From assembly GCA_033977485.1 (NCBI GenBank), contig CM066998.1, forward strand, positions 55,022,274-55,086,273: a stretch of 64,000 bases of DNA. The letters run 5' to 3'. Within the stretch, counting starts at the first letter, position 1. Each line of letters starts with the position of its first letter. The translations under genes and the position numbers were made by a program. This stretch comes from Hydrangea macrophylla (taxonomy: Eukaryota > Streptophyta > Magnoliopsida > Cornales > Hydrangeaceae). Below are positions 47,360 to 58,100 of this stretch, piece after piece. The notes beneath the pieces were generated by a model. The model saw only the letters and a program-made list of their open reading frames with translations, was not told where the DNA came from and did no database searches.

Positions 47360-48484
47360 TATTTACCCTAATCTATCCTTGCTATCCTTGAGCGGGCACT
47401 CCATGGTAGCCTCCATGAGGTGCTCGACAATCTTTGCTCATGTGACCAGGCTTGTGACAGTTGCGGCAGACGAGATCATTACGACGGTTGGTCTTAGGAG
47501 TTGTGCAATACCTTGCAATGTGTCCGGGAACTCTACAGTTGAAGCATCCATCAGTGTTTTGTCACTGGGCAGCGGGCTGTGACTGAGGCTGTCCTTGCTA
47601 TTGATTTTTCTATCAAGGAAAGTTGGCTTGGGTCTTCCTTGTCATGTCCCAAGTGCGCTTGTTTCCCTGGTAGTTGTTAGTCTGGGGCTTCCATCCTAGA
47701 TTATTCCTTGACGATTGTGCAAGAAAGTTCCTTAGTTGGAAGGTGTTGTTCGAAGATTGATTCACTTGTGGCCCTTGCACAGGGTAAGCATCCTTTTCCA
47801 AACTTGATGCAAGATGGACTATCCCTTCAAGTGCCTAGCCCAGATGAACTATCATCATATCTTAGAGGTGTGGATTGAGTTCTTGGTGGAATCGTTAACT
47901 TTCTTGGCAGGGATGTCTATTATGTATGGGGCGAAACGGGAAAGTCACTCGAATTGAGTGGTATACTCCCGGACTGTCCAATTTTCTTGAGCTAGGCTCA
48001 AGAAATTCCTCTCTTGCTAATCTCTTTTGTCCTCAGGGAAATACTTCTCGAGAAATCGAGTGTTAAATGCTTCCCAAGGCATTCTCCGTGTAGCATCGAT
48101 CCCAATTGTGGTTGTCTCGGCCTCCCACCAGTCTGCGGTGGTGTAAGTTAACTGAAATACAACTAGATGTCTATTGTCAAGCTAGCTGCATTCTAGGGCT
48201 TTGAAGATTAGCTCCATCTCTTGTATCCACTGCTCAGCTTTCCACGATTCTGTCATGCTGTTGAACTTCTCGGGTCGCAGGGCTCGAAAGCGCTCCAATA
48301 GCTTGTTGCCTGTCTGTCTCAGAGGAGCAATATGGTTGTTGCTATTGTCAGCTCTATGGGTGGCATTGTTGTAAGTGTCACCAACATGTTCCATTTGTTT
48401 GCATGAATGCTTCAAAAACTTCGGTTGGGTCCATACCCTCAGGAATGGGTGCTCCCAATCATGCTTGATATCTCGTATTCCCAA
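47360..48484 (-). pseudogene. Gag of the Tekay-type element with two CCHC knuckles (broken)
   Basis: The gag core starts in the frame at 48484-48182 (LLERFRALRPEKFNSMTESWKAEQWIQEMELIF in parts), and continues in other frames (WEAFNTRFLEKYFPEDKRD, FLSLAQENWTVREYTTQFE, LSRFAPYIID). At 47540-47390 two zinc knuckles are intact: CFNCRVPGHIARYC and CRNCHKPGHMSKDC. Gag would coat the element RNA. Several stops break it. Confidence 0.8.
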
Positions 48485-48887
48485 CCATAGTGTTCCGTGT
48501 GAGGTATACGTATGAATGATCTAATAATTAGTTGACAAACTTCTCGGGGAAACAACCATAAAATAAAACAACGGAAGGCATAACATGAATCTAAATCACA
48601 AGCATGACATAAATAATGAGATGGCATTATAGATAACTAAATGAAACGATTTGCCACATGTATATGAATATATCCAAAATGTGTACCGTGGAGTACACAA
48701 CAAATCATCTATGTACCGCGTAGTCATGATCCTATACAAGATCTAGCAAAAGATATAAACAAACCACCACTAGTGGCTACCTATACAAAAGGGCTATGGT
48801 TAATAGCTATCTATGTAAGCGTCAAAAGTAAGTGGATAACATGTCCTGAAGTCAAAACAAGTCATCTAAGTCCTAATGGTCCTGGAC

Positions 48888-49851
48888 TCAAAAGTTGTCC
48901 GCGTCAAATCCATAGAGTGAAGGCTCGTCCTTCGGGGCAATCTCATAAAAATCATCATCCTCATCCATGTTGTCATCATCCATCATCTCCTTATCTTCTA
49001 TCACGTCTTCCTTAACTAGCTCAGGCCCGTCGTGCTCCACAACAACTCCTATATCTCCTACATCGGCCATATCGGTCTGGGCTGCATCAAATGCAGCTGC
49101 AAGTGCCTTAGCCTTTACCATAGCCTGTGCCACCTCTGGTGCTCCTATCTCATATCCATGGGGATGTGCAGCCATCTTCGTAGCCCACTCTGCTGCCAAC
49201 TGTGCTATCACGCCACCTAGTAAGACTGGTACCACAGCGTCATCACTCGTCTCATCCTCTGCTATCTCCTTCTCTTCCATTGGGTAACCCTCTGCTACTA
49301 CATTATCTATGCCAACTAGCACATCCATACCCGCTGGGTCCTCGTGGTCCTCCTCCGGATCATACTCTGGCTCCTCATCATTAGTGTCCTCGTCCTCCAA
49401 TTCTTCATCATCATCCTCTGGCTCATCATCGTCATCGCCTTGACCCTCATCCAGATCCTCTTCCTCTGGGTCCTCATCTACTAGGGGTACATCAGCCATG
49501 TCCTCCTTCGATGGGTGGAGGTGTCTATGGTGGTGGCTCTGTCGGGGGAGGTGGGGGTACTGCTCTAACCTTTGCAAGTAAAGCCTGATATGACCCACGG
49601 TCTCGTAGCATCTATAGGGAATCCTCCTCAATTCGTCGGAAGGTGTCCTCATGATAGATCATCTCTTGACGTATCACCTCTGGATCCTGGGTCCCAAATC
49701 TGTGCTGCTCAATCCACATATCTTGCTCTGTCTCTGCAATGGGTCTTTGCCTAACTTTCCAAACATAATACTGTGGATTTGCTGGGTCAATACTGCCCTC
49801 ATACACATAGTGTCCTCCAAATGTGTCTAGAATGAATAACGGCGTTGCCAT
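48888..49851 (-). pseudogene. Extra ORF between primer site and gag: acidic protein of unknown function
   Basis: I do not recognise this protein. The frame from 49851 starts MATPLFILDTFGGHYVYEG, runs 79 codons and stops at 49612; its text then continues through a proline-rich piece (AVPPPPPTEPPP). The rest reads in the other frame to 48888. That part has a very acidic tract (PLVDEDPEEEDLDEGQ…), an alanine-rich helix-like stretch (AQAMVKAKALAAAFDAAQ) and an acidic end. Together this looks like one protein of about 320 residues broken by a stop and a frameshift. It lies on the element's own strand directly after the primer site. Chromoviruses usually have no ORF here. Confidence 0.6.
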
Positions 49852-49968
49852 GCTACCTGAAAAGAGACTACCATAAGTCAGAACTAATCTTATTATTCAT
49901 ATATAGGAATCTCAAGATTTTAGGACCAGGTGGTGTGGGACAATCAGTGAGCAAAAAGGTATAACCTG

Positions 49969-49982
49969 GGGCTCTGATACCC
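49969..49982 (-). promoter_or_regulatory. Primer binding site, initiator tRNA-Met type
   Basis: The minus strand reads GGTATCAGAGCCCC directly after the 5' LTR end. About ten bases expected at the LTR/PBS joint, by comparison with the 3' LTR end, seem to be missing. Confidence 0.85.
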
Positions 49983-51288
49983 AGAACGACAAAAATAGAG
50001 AAAATAAATTCCTTTTTGCGTCCATAGGCAGCGACTGATAGAGTCACATGATTGTCCACACCACGCAGTACTAAGCAACAGCAAGGATAAAGAGATCATA
50101 ATACAATAATCTAGGTTTTGGTTAAAACATAACTTAATGTCAGAAAGGAAGTTACTAGTTATTGCATATCAGAGTTTCGAATCAAATAAAACATAACGGA
50201 TTACAGTGTTGAGGCAGTATATGCCTAATTACAAAAAGGTCTAGAAAACAGTAAGGATAAATAAACTATAATCTAGTCTGATTTTCAATTGGCATAGGTG
50301 TATTCCTCGGCGTAGTAGTCTTCCTTCGCCTGACCTTTGTCGGGGTAGTCCTCCACAGGTACGTCATCACTAGCATAGCAGTTCTCGCCTACTGGTCCTT
50401 CACCTGTATGGTCATAAAGAGGGTGTGCTGGAACGTAGAAATGTCCAGCAGCATAAATGCTGTCAGCTTAATGAAAGCTTAGTGAATTAGATACTTGCAG
50501 GGTATCAACTATTGAAGTTATTACAAGTTATGAATGATAAACAATTAGATTCCATTGAGTGTATCTTCTCTTTAATTAAATTGATTATCCGATTACTAAC
50601 GCCGTACTAAATTAAGACTGAAAACATACATTACTGACAGAAGAACAGACTCGATAGTAGTTCACTTCTAAAGATACATCATTGCTTCGTCCACTGCTTT
50701 TAAAAACATTTGCACAGTCCACTGCATGTCAAAGACACCACGTCAGTCCATCCCCAGCTTTTCAGAACATATGCCCAGTTTACCGCACTTCAGGGATATA
50801 ACGCTTTAAACAACAGTACATCATTCTAATGCCATAATTTAACATCATCTACTAATGATCCCAGTTCACCGCTTTTGAGAACATATCAATGGGTCACTAG
50901 TCTATCTTAGGGCTACTTGGTCCAGTCCACCGCTTTTAAGAACATATGCACAGTTCACCGCTTTTAAGAACATATGAATGACCAAGGCTCGTCCACGCAA
51001 GATTCCCGAATCTTAACAAACCTACTTAAGTTCAACTCTAACATCGATACATGACAATCCCATGTGGCCTGACTACTTTGAATGAAACGAATGAAAACTA
51101 TAAATGATTCACTACCTACACGTCACCTAACGTAGAAACATTATTCCGTTATCCTTAACATTAGTATGATTCAACGTTGCATTATCTCAATATCATGTTT
51201 GTATTACATGAGGGGGATTCAGAACAGTAGGTAAACAACTAAGCAATTATAATATAAACTAAATAGGAATAATAGCATTCTATAACTA

Positions 51289-51495
51289 CCAATTGATTGG
51301 GATACAGGTCCAATCGATCGGTATAAAAGTAATAACAATCGATTGGGAAAAGTCCAATTGTTTGGCTCACAATTCATAATAATCGATTGCTAACTTTAGC
51401 AATTGATTGGGGTATCTATAATGGCAATTAATTGCATAAAATGGTAATTGATTGGGTTATCAAAGATGTCAATTGATTTGGAAAAGTCCCAATTG
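51289..51495. repeat. Downstream CCAATCGATTGG-type cluster in the 5' LTR
   Basis: About ten copies, mostly the variant CAATTGATTGG, with a few exact AATCGATT cores (near 51338 and 51381). It matches 42790-42957 in the other LTR, where more exact copies survive. Confidence 0.8.
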
Positions 51496-51859
51496 ATTAG
51501 GACTTTGTTTTCTTCACAAAGAAGATAGTCCAGTAATATAAAAACGGGAAAACTATGATTCAAGCTTCTTATCTTGATTTAAACAAGTCCTAACATCAAT
51601 ACTATGTTACCAAGTGAGTTTAAAACTCACCTTAGGTATGTGGGGTGTGTTTGGGTGTGTATGGAAGCTTGGGCTTCAATGGAGATTCCCTCTCTCTTTT
51701 TCTCTATCTGTCTCTTCTCTCTCTATCTTCTATGTTTTTCTTTTCTTTCTTCTCTTCCTTCTCTGGTCTTCTTCTTCGCTTCAGTCCATGCGGGGGTGTG
51801 TGTGTGTGTATGGATGTATATAAATATAAGTGTATATATATATAAAACATAGACAAACA

Positions 51860-51898
<39 letters not shown>

Positions 51899-51934
51899 CT
51901 GATTTCTGTAACCAAAAATATGCCCAACATGGGC

Positions 51935-51965
51935 TCATATATATAGATAAATAAGAGTTCACGTG
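51935..51965 (-). promoter_or_regulatory. TATA box with adjacent G-box in the 5' LTR
   Basis: The minus strand reads CACGTG, then about 12 bp, then 'atctatatatatga'. The other LTR has lost both (CCACGCAG and AAATATAGAG), so this LTR keeps the better promoter. Confidence 0.5.
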
Positions 51966-52006
51966 GCCAATACCCTGCCAAAGCAAAGGAATCAAAGCAG
52001 CTGCTG

Positions 52007-52241
52007 CCAATCGATTGGCAAGTTGGCAATCGATTGGGGTAGGTAGTAAATGTTCCAATCGATTGAGACAAGGGTTAAATCGATTGATGGTTGATATTAA
52101 TAACTCCAATCGATTGAGATGGAGTCCAATGGATTGGGTCCAAGTAGTAGATACAAAAGTGGCAATCGATTGGTATACGATGTCAATCGATTGGTATCCA
52201 AGATATGACAATCGATTGAGATATGATGCCAATCGATTGGG
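52007..52241. repeat. CCAATCGATTGG cluster in U3 of the 5' LTR
   Basis: Nine exact AATCGATT cores (near 52009, 52028, 52057, 52078, 52108, 52164, 52185, 52210 and 52231) plus AATGGATT near 52129. It ends about 40 bp before the G-box/TATA in the direction of transcription. Confidence 0.9.
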
Positions 52242-52648
52242 ACACAGAATACACCAAAGGTAAAGTAAAACTCATACAAGTATTTAGAGAAGTAATACAA
52301 GATCTTATTCATATAATACATTACATGAATACAGGGTATTACAATATCCCTAGTGATTGTGTTTTTCCTGCATATTTAAGTAACATTAATGATTAATAAT
52401 GTCAAATTTAATTTTCTTAATCAATTATTTTCCTTCTTATTTGTTTCACTATTTTCTTATTAACCAAACAAAGAAAAGTATTTTTGTTTTTTAAATAGTG
52501 CTAAATGAATTCATAAACCAATACATTCTAGTCCTCAGTAACGACTATAAAGTTATAAGTGGCCATGGAAAGTTTTTGTTGCCATTTAGCATGGTTTGTA
52601 GTCGTTTGTTCGATGAGAATCCACATTTTGCAAGAATGTGATCTGAAA

Positions 52649-52832
52649 CAATAATGCTAGGTGTACGCAGTTTTGTACACATTTTTTGACACGCTGTACT
52701 TTAAATTCATGTATCTTATGCTGTTTGAATTTTTTTCACACTTTTTCATACTTTTCTGTGCACCACTTATATAGCACATGGTACACACATTTAAAGCAGT
52801 GTGTCAAAAAGTGTGTACACCTAGCATTATTG
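52649..52832. mobile_element. MULE-type MITE, 184 bp
   Basis: Ends CAATAATGCTAGGTGTAC and the exact complement GTACACCTAGCATTATTG, extended by 'ttttgacac'. The perfect 9-bp duplication gatctgaaa (52640-52648 and 52833-52841) points to the Mutator superfamily. Non-coding. Confidence 0.9.
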
Positions 52833-52922
52833 GATCTGAAAATGTCATTTCAACTCCTCTGTGATGCTGAATTTAACTGCCATTTACTATGTGACGAGCT
52901 TAATATATACATATATAGATAG

Positions 52923-53117
52923 TAGAGGTGTAAGTAGAAAACTGAAAACTGAAAACCGACCGAAATCGACCGCCCAAAAAATCGATTGGTCAGTTTTATA
53001 AATTTATGTTAAAGCCAAAACCGACCGAAAAACCGACCGACCGCCACTATTGGTCGGTTTTTTTTTTGTTCATAAAAAACCGAAAAAACCGACCAAAACC
53101 GACCGCTTACACCCCTA
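52923..53117. mobile_element. hAT-type element built of ACCGACC words
   Basis: Ends TAGAGGTGTAAG and the complement of CTTACACCCCTA, flanked by the perfect 8-bp duplication atagatag (52915-52922 and 53118-53125). Inside are about ten copies of ACCGACC or its complement GGTCGGT. It is 195 bp and non-coding. Confidence 0.9.
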
Positions 53118-53125
53118 ATAGATAG

Positions 53126-54410
53126 GATTAATCACATTTTACCCTATTTTAGTTAGGTTCATTTTCACTTTATTCCCCCTATGCTTCAAAAATAGACACT
53201 TAGCCCCCAACACCCCCACCCCCCGGGTGGTTTCGGACTAAAGTGAAACTCTAAGATTTTCCTCAACACTGATAAGAATTCTAAAATTGGCCAAAAATAT
53301 TAACACATATGTGGAAACATTGTTGCAACTTAATTCTATGTGGGGTTAATTTTGGGATTAAGTGCCTATGAGGGGTTAGTTTTGACACTTAAATTATCCT
53401 ATGTGGGGCTAATTTTAACACTTAATTCCAAAGTGGGACTATTTTGAAAAAAATCTTTATAGTTTCACTTTTAGGCTTAGTTTGGCCCCCATTTTGGTGC
53501 TTCTCCTTTTTTAAAACACAATTTCATGTTAATTCATTTCATATTTATGGACTTTGCAAAAATTGAACTTAGGGTAATTTTAGGGGGAGCTTTAAAAGCT
53601 CTGGAATGGTAGAGCTTTAAGGCTGCCTTTTAGTTTCATAATGTCTTTTTGAAAAGTAGTGTTTCACTTGTACAAAATTATCAAATAACTTAGTAATAAA
53701 TTTCATAAGCTCTTTTTAAAAAGCCACGTGGAGGCGAAACTAAGCTTTAGTCCAAAACCTGGTTTAAGTGTTTACTTTTAAAGCACAAGAGAGTAAACTG
53801 AATCTGAGCCCAAGCATAAGGGGATAAAATGTGTGTGTGTGTGTTGTTCGAGTGTATATGGGAAGATCACACGGTTAGTAAATAATTGGAGGAAACCTAG
53901 TCAATTGCAAAATAGTCTAATTACTGCCAAAGACCATAAGAATGAAAATTTGTTCACTACTCTTCATAGATTGAATGTTTTAGAGCAATGAAGAAAAGTT
54001 CCTAGTTAACATTGATATCCTTTGACATGGGAAGGCAGATAGAAGCAATTTACTGTTTCTTGATGCATAATACTTGCCAAAGAGCCAAGTAATATGAAAA
54101 ATGAATGCCAAGTAATAGATTGATATGAATTCTTTAAAAATAAAAAATTTCTTTCGTTTTTTTTTTCTTTCCAATTTGATTCTCCACTATATAGCACTAA
54201 ATATCATATTTAAATATAGTGGGATCACCTTAATTTTCACTGAGTCATTTTTTGTGCTCACTCTGCCGTAAGAAAAAGACTTACAATTCATTACGTACAT
54301 AATATGGTAATAATTCTGAAACGTGATTGTTCCACATAGAAAGTATGTATGTCACCAGTATGTGGGACCTATGACAGACTTGGACTATCTGTACCCAAGG
54401 AAGGAACTGC
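53126..54410. other. Intergenic DNA with no recognised gene
   Basis: A possible weak inverted pair ('cacattttaccct' at 53143 and 'aggggataaaatgtg' at 53819) may mark an old element, but the arms are short. GT microsatellite at 53829-53844. Confidence 0.5.
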
Positions 54411-54418
54411 AGTGTTGC

Positions 54419-54730
54419 TAGAGGTGTCAAACAGGTCGGTTGGCCCGGCCCAGCCCTATAGGCCTTGTCCACTACCTCAGGTCTGGACGGACAACCCCAA
54501 TGGCGTCCACGGCCCGGCCCCAAGCCCGCCAAGGCTCGATCCAAAACATGAAGAAATTGAAGTGGTCCGCGAGCCAGACCTTAGTGAACCCGGGCCATCG
54601 GTCCGGGCCGGACACTCCCCCTTCTCCTCCCAAGCCCGGCCCGGCCCAGTGTTAGGTGAAGCCCAGCCCTCTAGCCTGGTTGGGCTCGCTTTGACAGAGA
54701 CCGGCCTGGCCTGGCCGTTTGACGCCTCTA
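54419..54730. mobile_element. hAT-type element built of GGCCCGGCC words
   Basis: Ends TAGAGGTGTCAAAC and the complement of GTTTGACGCCTCTA, flanked by agtgttgc and agtgctgc (54411-54418 and 54731-54738), an 8-bp duplication with one mismatch. It is GC-rich, with many GGCCCGGCC, CCCGGCC and GGCCTGG words. The open frame over it is a by-product of this composition. Confidence 0.9.
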
Positions 54731-54738
54731 AGTGCTGC

Positions 54739-55109
54739 CCTACTCAAAATCTATATTAAGACCCACCATCAAGTTTATTGAACACACATCATCAACAGAT
54801 TTCTGGTTTCATTCAATGACATAAGAACTCTCTTCCGCAAGCTTACCAAGACAACACTTTCTTAATTTTGTTATAATCTTTATCTATCACAATTATTCAC
54901 AAACTAGCATTCAATCTCATTACAGAGAATTAAAAACAAACATCCCACTCATAAAATTTTGAAACGCAGATTCACTGTAAGGAATAAAAACCTATGAATT
55001 CCACTGTACCACTCTCCCTTTGTTATATGGCTTCTGTTTGAAAATTTCGTAACTAAATTGTATGGAATTGAGTTTCTTCATCTGGATCAAGAAACACACT
55101 GTTGTCTCT
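54739..55109. other. Downstream region of the nucleoside transporter gene
   Basis: AT-rich, with no coding text. It probably includes the 3' UTR of the minus-strand gene that ends at 55110. Confidence 0.6.
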
Positions 55110-58100
55110 CTAAAAGGTTCCATTACCAATAATCCACAACCAATCAAGAGCGACTCCAGAGAATATGCCTCCCAAAAGGAATAACACTAGCAAATTACCC
55201 AATGCATTTTGCTCAGGACCCTACAAAAGATCAACATTAGACTTATTAAAGTTTGATTATGAGATTTCTGAATTTAACCAATGCTATGCTATGCTTGGTA
55301 GGAGGAATGGAAAAGTGGAGGGAAGAGAAATGGGAGGACCGAGGGAAGAGGTATCTGTAGGGTAAGGAAGGGGATCTTTGGTCCTTTTGTTTGGTTAAAT
55401 AAGAAGGAAAGTATGCAATATTGTGTATTTACTATTACAACCTTCCATAAGAAAAAAATAACTATCTATGAATGACAAAAAAGTTTTTAAAAAAAAATGG
55501 GCAGGCAAACTTCTCTCTCTCCCAATCCGTCCGGACCGTCCCTTTTTGGAGGGATGAGAAACAGTGGGCCCAGGAGGATGCCTCTTTCCTTCCCTCCCTC
55601 TCCCACTCTACCAAATAAAGTATTTAGACCCCGTGTAGGAACCCGGGTGGCAATTGAGGAAGAACCAGAGATAATCACCGCAAAATTTGGAACACCCCGT
55701 GACTTAGGAGATTGCCAAATGGTTACGGGAACCGCGGTTGGCTCTCCAACATGGTTCCCCAATGGGTCATTGCCGCGTTACACCATTTCCCTCGTCCCTC
55801 CTCCGTACAAGACATAGCATAACGGTTACCAGAGTATAATTTTTAACTAACCTTGTAACCTTTGGGTGCAGCTGTGAGGACACAAACAGTTAGATAACCG
55901 TTGGTTAATCCCAAGAAGGAAATGAGCATTATCATCCAACCCTGATCACCATATTTTGCAGTGAAGTAGAATGCAGGAATGAACAAGAATCGGGATAGTG
56001 TTGCTATTAAGAGGCCTTTTCTCGATTCCAACTTCAGACAGTCCACGAGGGGAATGTACCGTGAAATCAAATCCCACAAGTTGTACATTGCTATCAGAAC
56101 GAGTGGGTACCTGAAATATAAACAGTTTTTCTGATTTTTTTTTTTGGATTATTTGGATAAAATCGAAGTAAAAATCATACGAAATATGGAAGTAATAGCA
56201 TGAAGAAGAGCTATGTTATGCTTTAAGGGCCTGTTTGGCAGTGCGTAAAATTTTGGTCATGTTTAGTCACTCTCATTTCCTATCTGGTTACATTAAACCC
56301 AACAGCATGTTGGTCGACAAATAAAATGTTTTAAAAGTGACTTCAGATTGGGCACGGACTACTAGGCACTACAAGAGTATCTACTTATCACTTGAATATA
56401 TAGAACGGATTCACTTATTTACAACAAATTTGGTTCTTAGCCTCCTAAACGGCCCACTACAGGCGACTAAGTAAAAATGTTCTTATCAATTTCATATGAG
56501 AATTTCAAGGTGGCCACTGATCCCCAAATAGATTCGAAATATCATGATCACAATACAACTAATCAAGGTACATGATCATAGAAACATTAGCATAAGAAAA
56601 TTTTGCAAAAAAAGTTGTGAAAATTTCCATAAGTGAATGTCTATGTATTGTCATAAAAAAAACACGTACCATGAACCTAGCTGGTGTTTACCAGTGTTTT
56701 CATATAAAAATCCAGGGAAGATAGATAGAGTCAGGACATATATCAGATACAAGTCTAGTTCATAGTCTATGTTCTTAAGCAACAATTGTTTGGTGCTCAA
56801 CCTCTCCTCTTGTTTAATACCACTATCGGCCTGCATAAACCCCAAAATTTAATTAGAAGTTGTTTTATGAGATTAAAACAATATATATACATATTTTTAT
56901 CTTAAATAAAAAAAGTTGTACTATTTTCACTTGCTTGTGTTTGGATTCCAGCAGCAGCAAGGTCAGCCGAAACAGTTGTTGATCCTTCTGAGGCTGCCTT
57001 TTTGCGGTAGTACTTTACAATTGCTAATTTCGGGAAGTACATCGCGTACAGAAATATGCATAGAAACTCGAAAAATGTGGAGATGGCCAGAAATAACACT
57101 GCAAACAAGTGCAAGAAAATGGCATAGTTAGTAACATAACTCTCAATTCTTCATTTCTTTTTTTTTTTTGGTGGGTAAAACTCAATTCTTCATTTCAAAC
57201 ATCCTAGTCTAAAGGTTGTCGATAAGACTACATGTGTGTGTGTGTAGTCAATTGTACTCAGCAGATACGTGTTCAAGGCAAACAAGGTTTTTTTAGTGAG
57301 AGGAAATTCACATACTAGTCCCCTTGCGAAGACCATTGTCGGTATGGTCAAAGGCCGCTTTGGTGATTAACCTCAAAGCAGAGGTGAGAGCTCCTGATGC
57401 AGCCAAACCAGCAAAGAAAGACTGCAAGAATTATAAGACTTAATCCAGATACTCATAACGTTGAATCAATACAACTAGCTTTAAAACAAAGCAAATTTCA
57501 TTAGCCTCCATTTGGTTGCGGATATAGAGAAGAAAATGGAAACAGAAAGGAAAACTAAACCTAGTGGGTTACTTCATGCCAAGATAACATTAGATAATAA
57601 ATATTTTCGAAATAAAAGAGGAACTCAAGAAAAGAGGAAGTGAAGTACGTTTAACAAAAATAAAAAAAAATAAGGTTTTGTCATCATATTTTCCTCTTTA
57701 GTAGAACAAAGATATCTGTTTTCCTGTATTTTCTTTTCCTTTCCTCCCTAAATCCACGAACCAAACTGATCTTTAATCTTTGTTTGGATTTGGATTTAAT
57801 GAGGGGAAAAGAAAGGAAAACATAGAGAAAAACATTTTTCTTTGTTTGGTTAATAAGGTAAACGGTGAGGAAAATAGGAATACAAACAAAATAAGTTGAG
57901 ATATAAATTAAACCATTTGAATATTGCGAGTCATTTCCCTTTCCTTTATTAATATATAACAATTATAATTTTGAAATTTTTAGTTTTAAATGTAATATAC
58001 AAGCATGAAGGAAAACAGAAGGGAAAACACGAGAGAACTAGTTTTCCTTTCTCTTAATGAAATCCATGAACCAAACAGAGCCATATAAGCATGAAGGAAA

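Larger units (their letters stand above)
41452..52343 (-). mobile_element. Tekay-type chromovirus (Ty3/gypsy), complete structure, decayed genes
   Basis: On the minus strand the order is 5' LTR (52343-49983), primer site (49982-49969), an extra ORF (49851-48888), gag (48484-47360), protease, RT, RNase H, integrase and chromodomain (47344-43760), then the 3' LTR (43732-41452). The flanks are acatc (41447-41451) and atatc (52344-52348), a 5-bp duplication with one mismatch. The two LTRs (2281 and 2361 bp) show clear divergence, including different copy numbers of the palindromic word, so the insertion is old. Every gene has stops or frameshifts. Confidence 0.9.
49983..52343 (-). repeat. 5' LTR of the Tekay-type element
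   Basis: It aligns along its length with 41452-43732. Landmarks in + coordinates: minisatellite of 'caccgcttttaagaacatat' units (50680-50980), palindrome cluster (51289-51495), CT tracts (51690-51725 and 51866-51893), TATA box on the minus strand (51935-51948), a CACGTG G-box (51960-51965) and the U3 palindrome cluster (52007-52241). Confidence 0.9.

Noticed and set aside
53140..53835. Possible inverted-repeat element
   Set aside because: The matching arms are only about 12 bases with mismatches, and no target duplication is visible.
54349..54759. 136-codon proline-rich open frame
   Set aside because: It covers the GC-rich GGCCCGGCC element at 54419-54730 and exists only because that composition lacks stops.
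55497..55817. 106-codon open frame inside intron 8 of the transporter gene
   Set aside because: No family features, overlaps an equal antisense frame, and lies in a well-defined intron. The region is GC-richer and may be an old insertion, but I saw no ends.
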